From Leucosporidium creatinivorum (lineage: Eukaryota; Basidiomycota; Microbotryomycetes; Leucosporidiales; Leucosporidiaceae): 64,000 bases of DNA. The position numbers and the translations under genes were made by a program. The notes beneath the pieces were generated by a model that was not told the DNA's origin, made no database searches, and was given only the letters and a program-made list of their open reading frames with translations. Positions 1 through 10,383 of this stretch are shown piece after piece. How positions within the stretch are numbered: the first letter of the stretch is position 1; every line of letters starts with the position of its first letter. The stretch lies in contig BCKL01000013.1 in the NCBI GenBank assembly GCA_001600635.1, forward strand, positions 1 to 64,000, written 5' to 3'.

Positions 1-650
1 CTCTCCCCATCCTTTCTTCTCCTCATCACCACACCTGTTCTAGGTAGACTTGCATAGCCTCTTTTACTCGTAATGAACCTGATTAGATCCAAAAAGGCGC
101 CGAAACCTGAAAGCGAGCCAGTGCCGAATCGGCTCCCGCCTTGGCAGCGATAGAGGGTGAAGTGGGCACAGCTGAGGGGCTGGAAAGGTGTCTCGAGTAC
201 ATCAGCTTGCTACAGTGCTTGCCTCTGCCCCCCTCCTCGTCACTTCCGACAAGAAGACAGCGGCGGGCCTTGCTCCTTCCCCTCCCGCTCGGCAAAGGCG
301 ATTCCAGGCTCGAGTGTTGCCAGGCAACGCTGATGCGTGGAGGTGCTCGATGCATCGTGCATTGTGTAGTTACGCATGTCTGGTGTTGCCTGCTGTCTTC
401 TGGGAGCCTTCTGCAGTCGAGACAGCCTCTCTCTGTGCAGACCGAGCTCGGCGCCGACTTCGCCGAGAGGGTTTCTCAGATATCCTTCAACTTGTCTGCC
501 GTTCATCCTTCGCACGTCCAACCGTTATCGTACGATGCTACTGAGTACATGCGAGCAGGTACCTCCTGTGCAGTTTCTCCACCTTGAGGTCGGGCGTACG
601 CTGGCCCGAGCTCATCGGCCGTCTCTGTCGCTTGTCCTTCCGCCACAACA
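1..650. other. Upstream non-coding stretch
   Basis: No convincing gene is visible on either strand. The open frames here are short, overlap one another and show no recognisable protein. The last part presumably holds the promoter and leader of the membrane-protein gene starting at 651. A short upstream coding exon of that gene (for example one with a signal peptide) cannot be excluded. Confidence 0.4.
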
Positions 651-2028
651 TGACCTCGCTCCTCGACGATGCCAACGCTCTCATCGTCTACTCGGAAGGA
701 TGGAAGACGTTCTCCAATACCACAGGTGAGCTGTCTCGGCCTTGTTGCTCGACCGACAGCTGACCGAGTTCGAAGGGGCGGCTGATGCGACGGCCTGGCG
801 TAATGGAACCTACCATCAGGCGAGTCGGATCGAGCTAGAATTGAGGAGCGCTAGTTGACGCTCTCTATCGCAGTGCACTGCATCCGCTGTTGCAACAGGC
901 CCGACTTGCCTGGCCACCCTCGCCTTTACCGGTGAGCTCGTTGTTCTCCCGCCGACCAGGACGCACACGCTGACTCTATCGGGCCACAGGGACGGGAGCA
1001 TCCATCTACGCCGACTCGTCGCCTGCTCATGGACGCTACTTCTGCGGGTTAGTAGGAGGGAACGGCACGGTGGAAAGGAATTGGTATGATGGAGGATCCG
1101 TCGACCAGTGGGCAGTGGGTCGGAGGCTTTGCAGGTGAGTCTTGGACCTTTTGTGGGGCCTGTACAGCGCTGACCATGTCTTCCTACAGCGTCAACGGGC
1201 TTCCCAGCGGCAGCTACTCGTTCATGCTCGGCCAAGTTGCCGACGATTGCGGTAAATCCGGCATCAGTCTCGACTACATCACCTTCACGGATGCTACCGA
1301 CGTGGCAGATTCAAAGACTTGGGCGTAAGTCGACGTGCTGTCAAGGCGCACACGCGAGCTTGACGCTGATGCTCCCACGCCTCGCAGCTCGGACTTCGAC
1401 GGAGCGGCTCCCAATCCCGCCTACGCTACCACTTCCACCTCTCGCACAACCTCTATGGCATCCACGTTAGCTACAAGTAGCCCCACTGCACCGGCCACGG
1501 CCGCGCCGGCTGCTTCTCACGGCTCGGTCAACTCGACCGCCATCGGCGCAGGCGTTGGAGTGAGTTGCCTCTTCTCATCTCAGCTCTGAGCTCTACTTCT
1601 TGCGCCGGCACTGACCAACCTCTCACTTCCAAAAGGTCGGAGGCGCAGCCCTCCTCGGTCTCGTCGTCGGTGGGGTCCTCTGGAGTCGCCACAGGAAGCA
1701 GCAAAGCAGCAGCGGCACCTCGGCGTCCCGCTCGCTCTACAGCGGAGTCGAACGGGATATGACGACCCTCGGCTCGCCATCCGAGTATGCTGCGCCTTCT
1801 CTCGGCGCCTCAAAGAGCCATTGTGAGTCGTTGCTCGTCTTTGCCGAACGAGAGTAGGAGCTAACCTCAACTTCGCCGCGCGCAGTGCCCATTGACCGAG
1901 GCTGCGCTGTCACTCCTTACTCTACGTACTCGGTGCCCGAGGTCCAGCTCGAGATGGGCCACCATTCGGAGGCCGGCGGAGGCCACTCGAGCGTGCTGGC
2001 GGATCCGCGTGGCTTTGCGCCGAGGTAG
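651..2028 (+). CDS. Single-pass membrane protein with extracellular galactose-binding-like domain (paralogue 1)
   Basis: Eight exons (651-726, 776-819, 874-931, 990-1134, 1190-1324, 1388-1559, 1636-1822, 1886-2028) give 319 residues. The first ~150 residues follow the pattern of the fungal jelly-roll domains found in basidiomycete membrane proteins: YSEGW, NGTYHQ, FTGTGASIYADSS, YDGGS, a GLPSGSY turn and DYITFTD. A Ser/Thr/Ala-rich stalk follows, then one membrane helix (AIGAGVGVGGAALLGLVVGG) and a basic stop-transfer SRHRK. The cytosolic tail ends in DPRGFAPR. No N-terminal signal peptide is seen, so the helix may act as signal-anchor or a leader exon was missed. The intron after codon CAG at 819 starts with GC rather than GT. 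The next gene is a paralogue with the same tail. Function is unknown; a cell-surface sensor or adhesion role is only inference. Confidence 0.72.
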
Positions 2029-2510
2029 AGATGCAGGCGCGGCGGAGGTACAAGGGATGTAGATAGCTGAGAGGACAGGTCATCAACGTGTAGAGGCACA
2101 CTTATTCATCCTGAGCTGGCCGAGGATGGTTCGAAATGCGAGCTCGGCGTTTGCTGCTTCGGCTTAGCTGCGCTTTCCCCCTCCTCTACAATCTCGTACA
2201 ACTCGCTGCTCGTCACACCTGTTGAAAGGGGCTGCAAAGATGATGGCGACGAGCGACGCGTGCACCCTTTCCCCCTGAAACGACGTGGGGATCATTGGGA
2301 ACGACTCCACGGCGGGCGAGGCCTGAGCGGAAGACTTGCACTGCTCGCCGCTGTTCGCGCCCGCTTAACTCCCCGCCGCTCTTCTACAGCACTCTGTCGA
2401 CGACCCGCCGCAGGGCCGGATCACCAGCAGCCCCTCGATCGCTCGCCCATCCCCGACCGGGCTCAAGCTCGGCGCTCCCTCTTCTCTCCTCCTTCGCAGA
2501 TTCGCTCGCG
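2029..2510. other. Intergenic region between the tandem paralogues
   Basis: About 480 bp between the stop of the first membrane-protein gene and the ATG of the second. No coding or RNA feature is recognised. It should contain the terminator of the first gene and the promoter of the second. Confidence 0.4.
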
Positions 2511-4056
2511 ATGAACAGCTCCCAGACGCCAACTGGAAGCTACGACGATACTTCGACAACCATCACCTACTCTGAGGGCTGGGCACCTTTCTCCAACAAT
2601 ACAGGTGAGCTGCCCTTCAAGTTCCGCCGGGCCCTCCCTGCGCCGAGCCTGCTAACCAACGCTCATTCACCTGTCGCGCTTTCTCCAGGCTCCTCGTCTC
2701 CCTCAATCAATCAATACTACAACTCAACCTTCCACCAATGCGCCTCCGCCGCCATCTCCACCGGTCCAACCTGCCTCGCCACAATTCCCTTCTCGGGCAC
2801 CGGGTTGACCATGTATGGCGATAGTTCGACGGCACATGGACGGTTCTTTTGCGCTGTAGATGGGGGCAAGAAGATGTGGTATAATGGGGGGAGTATTGCG
2901 GAGTATGGGGTGGGGAGGACGATGTGTAGGTGAGTGATGGGTCGGCGCCGAGCGGGAGAAGCGGCGAGCCGAGGGGCAGGGCGGAGAGCTGACGGGTTCG
3001 ACGCACAGTGTCGACGGGCTGACTAACGGTAACCACACAATGGTGCACGGTCAAGCGGCAGACGATGCTGGCGACAGCGGAGTGACCGTAAGCCTTGACT
3101 TTCCTTCGCCTCCAAGGCCGAGGCAGCCCGTTTCTCACTCGGATCCTCTAGAGCTGACCGCCTCACATTTACAGATTGACAGCTACAAGACCACTTCCGG
3201 ATCCACCTCTACAACACCTACCTGGAGCTCAGACTTCGCTGCCACGACCGCCAATCCCGCCTTTCCCGCCTCGGCGGAGACGACTTCAATGACCTCGGCC
3301 GGTTCAAGCGCATCCCCCGCGCTACCGGCAGCATCCACCAGCAACACAGCAAAGACGCAGACACCAAGTACCTCCGTGAGTCCATCTCTTGCACCTGAAG
3401 TCCTCGTCGACACCTCGCCATCCTCCGCCGAGATGTTTCGGTCGCTCTACATCCCACGCTGACCCTGTTCGCAATCTTCGCCGCGGCTCCGATCCACGTA
3501 AAACATCCCAAACATGCTCTCTACAGTCCGCTGCTGCTTCCAGCTCCTCCACGTCCTCCTCGCCCAAGACCCTCGGCCTAGCCATCGGCATCGGCGGCGC
3601 CGCTGCTCTAGCTCTCGTCGCCGTCGTGATCCTTCTCTGGCGTAGGAGGTTACTGAAAGCCAAGGGAAGCGACAAGAGACGCCAGAGTCAGAGGATGCAG
3701 CTCGGTAGGCTCGATACGAGCAACCTCGGTGCTGAGGGGTTTAGTCCGATCAGCGCGGTTGGAGGGAGTGGTGGAGCCGGAGGCAGTGCGTATGGGAGGA
3801 GCACAGGTAAGGTTCTATCTTGACGCAGAGGCGTGGCGCAGGCAAGACGTGGCAGATGGCTGGAGCTGACCCTCTCGGCTTCCCCTTTTTCGCCGCAGGT
3901 GGATCTCAATCCTTCGTAGTCCCTTACTCGAGCTACTCGGCTGTGGGGGAGGTGCAGCAGGAGGAAAACAGGTCGGTCAGAGCGGGCTCTTCGGTCCGTA
4001 CTAGTCGGATGTTGGAGCAGAAATTGGATGATCCGAGGGGGTTCGCTCCTCGGTGA
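2511..4056 (+). CDS. Single-pass membrane protein with galactose-binding-like domain (paralogue 2)
   Basis: Six exons (2511-2604, 2689-2929, 3009-3087, 3175-3375, 3527-3806, 3899-4056) give 350 residues. It aligns by eye along its whole length with the preceding gene: YSEGWAPFSNNTG, YNSTFHQCASAA, TGPTCLATIPFSGTG, AHGRFFC, YNGGS, SVDGLTNGNH. The stalk is rich in Ser/Thr. One membrane helix (LAIGIGGAAALALVAVVI) is followed by the basic WRRRLLKAKGSDKRR, and the tail ends in DPRGFAPR, identical to paralogue 1. Cysteines around the domain are shared, which suggests a disulfide-stabilised outside domain. The first intron sits at the same codon and phase in both genes, so the pair arose by tandem duplication. 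Function is unknown. Confidence 0.75.
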
Positions 4057-4283
4057 TGCGTTGTAGGGGGTTAGATCGGCGCTGGAGGGGCTGTTGAGGA
4101 ACCTTAAGCATTTTCAGATGGATCCAGCTGCACTCGCGCTGCGAACAAACCCTACATCAGCCTGCGAAGCCCTCCTCTTTCGCCTTGGAATCTCGACTTC
4201 AAAAGTTCAAAGTCCGCTTCAAAAGCTCCGGCCCTACTCGCCTTCCCCCACCACCTCAACTCACTTCAGTCACTACTCACAAC

Positions 4284-4751
4284 ATGTCATTCTTCGGTAC
4301 CGGATCCCGTGGCCCCGCCCCCTCTGGCCAGCCCGACCAAGCCCGCCTGGCCGAAGCAGCGATGGAGCTGGAAGCCGTTTCCGACCTGTTCAACCGCATC
4401 GTCTCGAGCTGCCACGCCAAGTGCATTAGCCCGAGGTACGCCGAGCCGGAGCTGAATAAGGGAGAGGGTGTTTGCGTCGATAGGTGAGTTTCTGGTACAG
4501 AGCTGCTGAAGAGCAGAAGAGCAGAGGGACGCAAGCTGACCAGGCGAGGCGTGTTGCAGGTGTGTGGCCAAGTACTTTGCCGTCAACGAGAAGGTCCAAG
4601 AGAGGCTACAGAAGTGAGTCGCTTGTTCCTGCTTGGCAGCTGCAGGGCGGCAGAGGAAGCTGGCGAGGGAAATGACGGAGGCGTGCGGGCAGCTGACCCT
4701 TCTCCTTCGCACTACAGCGCCCAGAAGGCCGGTCAGGGAATCGGCATGTAA
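4284..4751 (+). CDS. TIM10: Mitochondrial intermembrane-space chaperone Tim10
   Basis: Three exons (4284-4483, 4560-4613, 4718-4751) encode 95 residues, the usual small-Tim length. The twin CX3C signature is present: CHAKC at about residues 43-47 and CVDRC at about 64-68, with the second motif split by the first intron. In the family these cysteines form two disulfides after import through Mia40/Erv1. Tim10 with Tim9 forms a hexamer that escorts carrier proteins and Tim23-type precursors through the intermembrane space to the TIM22 complex. The N-terminus is Gly/Pro-rich and carries no presequence, as expected. Tim9 or another small Tim is the only realistic alternative; the helix AMELEAVSDLFNRIVSSC fits Tim10 best. 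Confidence 0.88.
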
Positions 4752-5420
4752 ATCCACCCACCATCCGACTACACATCAAAACCGGCGTTCAGAGCTGGAG
4801 CGGAGGGAGAGGAAAGGAGGGCAGGCGACCAAGAGCTGGACTCGTCTTGTACAGGGAAGGAGGGAGCTTATACAGCAGAGCACGAGGGGACACCCGACGA
4901 TACAGCAATTGCTATTCCACCAATCAGCCAGCAACCACCGCCGATTCCGTCGCCCGAACCGACGCGCCGAAGCAATCCTTCGTTGGCTTCCAGCTCGCAC
5001 CGGACTGGCTTGACGGCGCTGAAGGGGTTACAGGGAGCTCTCGTTATATCACACTTCGATTCGCCGGCTCCTGCAGCCGCTGGCGAAGGACTGAGGCAGC
5101 TCGGCGATGTTCTGCGAAGCGACGCACTTGCCCCTTGCGAAGCCAGCGAAACGGGGTGTAGAAATACAGCGAGATCGCGAAGAGCTCTGGGAGCAGTTTC
5201 GGCGCTCATTGAAGCCCTACGGCGAGTGGCTCCGCGTTCTTGAGCTCTTTGCCCTTGTCCTTCGCCGACTTGAGCGCTTCACGGCTCTCACTCCCTCCGC
5301 TCACCTCGTCTCGCTCGTCACCTTCGTTCTCTCGCTCCGAATCGACTGCAGAGCGCTCAGTAGCACTTCTACACACCTGAAGACCCCTCTACCGCTCCCG
5401 ACTAGCCTACACTTGCCATC
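4752..5420. other. Intergenic region before PSMA3
   Basis: About 670 bp. Overlapping open frames on both strands give no recognisable protein. The last 100 bp are pyrimidine-rich, as in many leaders of this window. Presumed terminator of TIM10 and promoter of the proteasome gene. Confidence 0.4.
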
Positions 5421-6863
5421 ATGGTGAGCCTCGTCATCCATCTCTCCTCGTTCTCGTTCTCGCTCTTGTAGCTGAATCTCGTCACTGCTGCTCTCGTACA
5501 GTCTTCCATCGGAACCGGATACGATCTCTCTGCCTCTACGTACTCACCAGACGGCCGCATCTTCCAGGTGAGCTTCCTTACAGTTAGCTCAGCTCTCAGC
5601 TCGACGCGCAAGCTCACCTTCTCGTTCCCCTCTTCTCCTCATTTGTACCACTCTACAACAGGTCGAGTACGCCAACAAAGCCGTCGATAACTCGGGGACC
5701 GCCATCGGCCTGCGCTGCAAGGATGGGATCGTCCTCGCCGTCGAGAAGCTCGTAACGAGCAAGCTGCTGGTCCCGGGGGCCAATAAGAGGATCGCGAGCG
5801 TGGATCTGCATGCTGGTGTCGTAAGCTTGGAGCTCTCTTGTAGTTGCTGAGCGGAGGCGGCAAGGTGCTCGCTGTACGGAGACAGAGCGTAGCAAGGACG
5901 CGCGGCCTCTGCTGGCTCGGGGAGGGGGAGCTGCAGTACAGCGGCTCGAAGGGCTACAGGAGGCACAAGAGCTATTATTGACATACTCTCTCACACTCCT
6001 ATAGGCAACAGCAGGTCTCCTCGCCGATGGACGTCACCTTGCCAACCGCGCTCGCGACGAGTGCGAGAGCTACCGCGACAACTACCACACTCAGATCCCT
6101 ACCAAGGTGCGTCGCGGGAGCTCTCGTACTATCTCTGTGCCCTCGTTGACCTAGGTCCGCTTCGTCTCCCTCCCCTTCCCTCCGCACCTGCTGCCCTTCC
6201 CACCCTTCGCACTCGCCTTCCTCCCTCCCTCCCGCTCCACTCCCCTCTCAACAACATCAGATGCTCGCCGAGCGCCTCTCCCTCTACTTTCAAGCCTACA
6301 CCCTCTACTCCTCGGTCCGCCCGTTCGGCCTCTCGGCCATCATCGCCGGGTGGGATTCCGCCTCCAACGCCAACACCAAGGAGAAGAAGGCGCTCGGGGA
6401 GCCCAAACTCTTCTGCGTGGAGCCTAGTGGAGTGTATTGGGGATACCGGGGGTGCGCGATTGGAAAGGGAAGGCAGTTGGCGAGGACCGAGATTGAGAAG
6501 CTGAAGTTGGAGGAGTTGACCGTGGAGGAGGCGTTGGTGGATGCGGCTAGGATGTGGGGTGTTCTCTGTTTTCTCGCTTCTGTCCGTCTCACTGACACTG
6601 CCTTTCTCTCACTCCCTCGCTCTCACTCCCTTGCCCCACGCTCCCTTCTCGCCGAACCTTCCCTCCTTCCTCATCCTCTCCTCATTGCCAACAGCATCCA
6701 CTCGGTCCACGACGAAGCCAAGGACAAGGCGTTCGAGCTCGAGCTCTCGTGGATCTCGCCCGCGAGCGGATGGAAGCACGCCCCCGTGCCCAAGGATGTG
6801 GCCGACGAGGCAGAAGCAAAGGCCAAGAAGATCATCGAGGACGCGAATGAGATGGAGGAGTAG
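5421..6863 (+). CDS. PRE10: 20S proteasome alpha subunit 7 (PSMA3/Pre10 type)
   Basis: Six exons (5421-5423, 5502-5567, 5662-5820, 6005-6106, 6261-6553, 6695-6863) give 263 residues. The start codon alone forms the first coding exon: ATG is followed at once by a GTGAGC donor. The N-terminus [20 protein letters not shown] and [10 protein letters not shown] is the proteasome alpha signature, and GTGYDLSAS is typical of alpha-7. Later family landmarks are [26 protein letters not shown] and AFELELSWI, with an acidic C-terminal tail ([10 protein letters not shown]). The subunit sits in the outer ring of the 20S core and helps gate the entry channel; it has no catalytic threonine. The last intron uses GTGGGG as donor, which restores RIIHSVHDE across the joint. 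Confidence 0.93.
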
Positions 6864-7084
6864 GAGTAGATGCTGTGTTGATTGAAATGGCTGGGTGCTT
6901 TTGCTGTGTATTGTACGAGGGCAAGGAGAGGGGCAGGAGGGGAGAGAGCGAGAGCCGAGCGAGAGAGGCGAGAGCTGGTTCGTGGTTCGGCTTCGCCTCG
7001 AGAGCTTGGGCGAAAGACGAAGAACGATAAGGATGAAATCCACGACGAGCTATGCCAGCTAGCGACGACCAACTCGACCGAGCC

Positions 7085-8134
7085 TTAAGCGATCCAACAG
7101 CTATCCTGCACCGAGGGCGCTCCAGACTGGCTCCCAGCACCACTACCAGCGCTCTTCCCAGCCCTCTGACTCGCCATCATCGTCGACCGTTGCCCAGCAC
7201 CCTCTCCATCCTCCTGCTCGCCGCGTCCTGTCTCGTACTGCCCCTCCAACCAGACTCCCCTTTCCAAAGGCTCCAACTCCATATGCACCAAATGCAACGT
7301 CTTGCGAAAATAGAACCCCATCGTCCTCCTTGCTCTAGCATGCAAGATACCCGTCCTCGAAGTATACCCATACCCATCTGGACGCAAGTTCGGCGTTCCG
7401 CCTCCGCCGAGCTTCTTCTCCAGATCCCAAGGGTAGCCAGTCATGAGTTCCCGTAGATAGGATTGGAGGTAGTATTCAGATGAAGCGGAGGGTTTGCGGA
7501 GGACAAAGGAGAAGGTGCCGAGTTCGAGGGTGTCGAAAGTGCAGGCGATGGGAATGGGCGCGTAGGCGGAGAGACCGACGTGGTGTAACTTGAGGATCTC
7601 GGAGAGGCGGGTCGCGTGGGCGGTGATGGTCAGAGGGGAGGAGAAGGGAAATTCCTTGTCGGAGGTGATCCTGCAGAAGTGGAAGGACCAAAGGTCGGCG
7701 CCGAGATCCGGCCCTGACCCGGAGGAGAGGCGAGTAACTCACGTGATGTGCAGGTCGTTTAGGTGGATCATCTTGAATGTAGGGATAGGGGAAGAGTCTT
7801 TGGCATGGAGAAACACTGCCTCCCATGCCTCGAAGCTGTCCTTCGCGGTGAGGTTTCCCTCGAAGAAAGCGAGGCCTCCGCCGAGCATGGGGAAGCCGAA
7901 GCGAGGGGTGTCATCATCGATAGGGATGGTCGGATGGACGTCACATTGTGAGTTATGCACGGCATCCTCAGCGACTGGCGAGTCTACATCAGCGTTCTCC
8001 TGCTTCTCCATCGGGCTCGAGAGTGAGGCCTCATCATCGTCGGCCTTGCAGGGGAGGGGCGCAGGCTGCTCATTGGAAGCAGGGCAAAGCAGCCATTCAG
8101 TAGAGCTCCTGGACGAGGTCGACGAAGAGGACAT
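7085..8134 (-). CDS. Conserved-looking protein of unknown function
   Basis: Two exons on the minus strand (8134-7743 and 7670-7085) give 325 residues; a GT donor and CTGCAG acceptor join them in frame. I do not recognise a family. The N-terminal 80 residues are Ser/Pro/Glu-rich and look disordered. The middle looks folded: FGFPMLGGGLAFFEGNLTAK, FKMIHLNDLHITI, LKLHHVGLSAYAPIPIACTF. The last 60 residues are Gly/Ser/Gln-rich. It converges on the proteasome gene, 221 bp away, and shares a 727-bp upstream region with the divergent Y14 gene. Low-complexity ends and a modest core leave function open; the 3' end could contain a further intron. Confidence 0.6.
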
Positions 8135-8861
8135 AGCGACGAGCGAAGTGTTGGGAGGAAGAAAAAGAGGTGTGAAAGCTCTCGGAGCTGTGATGCAAGC
8201 GACGATCTTGAGCGCGGACCACAGTCGACCAGAGTTTGCAGCCAGTGAGCTGACGCTCCAACAGCCTTTCTGCTGCCAGAGCCATACGTTCTGGAGTGGG
8301 CATTCCCGGAGAAGGGGAGGCCGCGAGCGATAAGACTTCGAGGGAGTGCCGAGCAGAGCTGGAGAAGGCGTCCGCAGCGTCTCGCAGGGTGTGCAGGATA
8401 TCGAAAAGTAGGCTCAGGCCTGGACTTTGATAGAAGTGTGAGCTCTGCTCGCCTTCGACTTCCTAGTGGCATCTCGGTCGAAGCTTAGGCGCTCGGGGAG
8501 GGCGGACTCACTGGCAGAAGCGATTCCGAAGCAAGGCCGACCGCTCTGCAACGCGCATCGGGACATGTAGTATCGTAACATCTCACTCTCACCCCGCAAG
8601 CGACAGTAGAGCGCGATTCGAAGGCGTGAAGCGAGAGGCGAGAGCGAAGTCGAGCGAAGCAGGGGGCGCCGAGCCGGTTCGAAGGTGCAGGACGGTGTAG
8701 AAGCTACTGCTAGACGACTCAGACGATATCATGCCCCAAGGCGGCCGTCAAGTGCAGACCTGTGCAGACTTGAGAGCAGGTCATGGTCAAAGGGAGAGAA
8801 GCGACGGGCAGCTCTCTCGCTCCTTCTCCTCACCTCGACTCCTACTCGACTCTCGTACAAG
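8135..8861. promoter_or_regulatory. Shared upstream region of two divergent genes
   Basis: 727 bp between the ATG of the unknown minus-strand gene and the ATG of the Y14 gene. It must hold both promoters. Open frames here are short and unconvincing. TTCGAAG-type and GCGAAGC-type words are repeated, but no known operator was recognised. Confidence 0.4.
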
Positions 8862-10054
8862 ATGCAAGCCGACGCTCAGATGGATCTTGATACCAACGGT
8901 GAGCCCTCTGATGCCTTGCAGCCCCTGCTAAAGCTCCCGCTAACTCGCCTTGCTCGCTCGCTCCAGAGGACGTCCGCCGCAAGGGTCGCGGATTCAACTC
9001 GAAGAGCGGTAAGTGCAGCTGGCCTACACTATGATGCGTCTACTGCTGCTGCTTCGTCCGCGCTGCCCTCCTGCACCGGTCGCTGCAGAGCACAGCTGGC
9101 GACGAGCAACTGGGCGGTTGAGTTGCTTGAAGGCTAGGAGCTGCAGCTGACCTGCTTCGCTACATCTCCACAGCTCAGGAGGAGGACAACAAGCCTTACG
9201 AGAGCATCGCCGTCGATGGAGCCGACTCTTCTACCGCTTCTCGCGCTGCGCGCTGTCAGTGCTCTCGCTCTGTGGCTTGCTGTAGCTCTCCAGCAGCTCG
9301 CTGACATTCTGTGTACCTCATTTATAACATTTACACCACCTCCACCCGACTCTCCCGCTTTCACGACCCCTCATCTCGCACTCGAACGGCTCACAACAGC
9401 GGTGGAAGGATGGATCCTCATCATCACGGGCGTGCACGAGGAGGCATCCGAGGAGGACCTTCAGGACAAGTTTGGAGATTATGGAGAGATCAAGAACTTG
9501 CACCTCAACCTCGACCGAAGGACAGGTTACGTCAAGGTGAGCTTGAGGGCTCAGCGAGGATGGGAAGGGGAGGCAGGAAGTTCAGGGGTGTGGGCTGCTG
9601 GGAGCGGGCTGAGGTGGTACCGGATGCTATATGCTACAGAGGGAGCGGCGCGCTGTCAGGGTGGCTGAGGCGAGGCGGAAGGTCGGCTCGGCGATGCGCC
9701 ACGGGCTTCCCATAGGCTGCGAGGGCTGGACTGGAGACGAGTGCAGTGCTAACCACTCTTCCAACGGACTCCAGGGATACGCCCTTGTCGAGTACGAGAC
9801 CGAGGACGAGGCCAAGGCCGCCATCGCCGGCGCTTCGGGTTCGCAGCTGCTCGAGCAGACCCTCACCGTCGACTTTGCTTTCGTTCGTCCCCCAGTCGGG
9901 TGAGTTCTCGCTTTGAGATTCCAAACACGAGCCTGCGAATGCTGACCGAGCTATCACCATCAGACAAACTGCCGTCAAGGGCTCCGGAGCGAGGAAAGGA
10001 CGTGGACGGAGTGCCAGCCCTGCTCGCAAGAGCCTCATCACTCGTATCGATTAA
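8862..10054 (+). CDS. RBM8A: RNA-binding protein 8A / Y14, exon junction complex core
   Basis: Six exons (8862-8898, 8967-9008, 9174-9254, 9400-9536, 9775-9899, 9964-10054) encode 170 residues, the Y14 size. A single RRM spans roughly residues 55-140. Its RNP2 is WILIITGV and its RNP1 is GYALVEYE; the following helix is [30 protein letters not shown] and [15 protein letters not shown] match the Y14 family closely. The N-terminus ([14 protein letters not shown]) and the Arg/Ser-rich tail ([15 protein letters not shown]) also fit. Y14 pairs with Mago, sits on spliced mRNA with eIF4A3 and influences export, localisation and decay. Its presence suits a genome this rich in introns. Start chosen because [10 protein letters not shown] directly precedes the conserved acidic stretch. 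Confidence 0.93.
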
Positions 10055-10383
10055 GCTGGTGCGAGAGTGAGGGAAGGAAGAGGATATTAGGGGAGAAGTA
10101 CATCCCCCGAGTTTGTACTAAAATTGGGCCTACGCTCGCTGTTCTTGATCCGTTCGGTTCGGTCGTTGCGAACGAGAGGGAGAGTGTGGCCGAGTAACAT
10201 GCAGGAAGGTGGCTGAGCTTTCTTGATGCCATGTATCGGCCGTGAGAAACGCCGAAGACTCCAAGCGTGATTACGGTTGGCCTTAGCGAGCCAGCCGTCG
10301 GCGATTCTCCTCGTGATCTGCGAAGCGCCGACTTGGCTGCGAACATCTCGCTCACAGCTTGCCTTCCTACTCCTCACTTCAAA
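10055..10383. other. Intergenic region before the arginase gene
   Basis: About 330 bp between the Y14 stop and the arginase ATG. No gene or RNA is recognised. The final part (ACTCCTCACTTCAAA just before ATG) looks like a leader. Confidence 0.4.
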
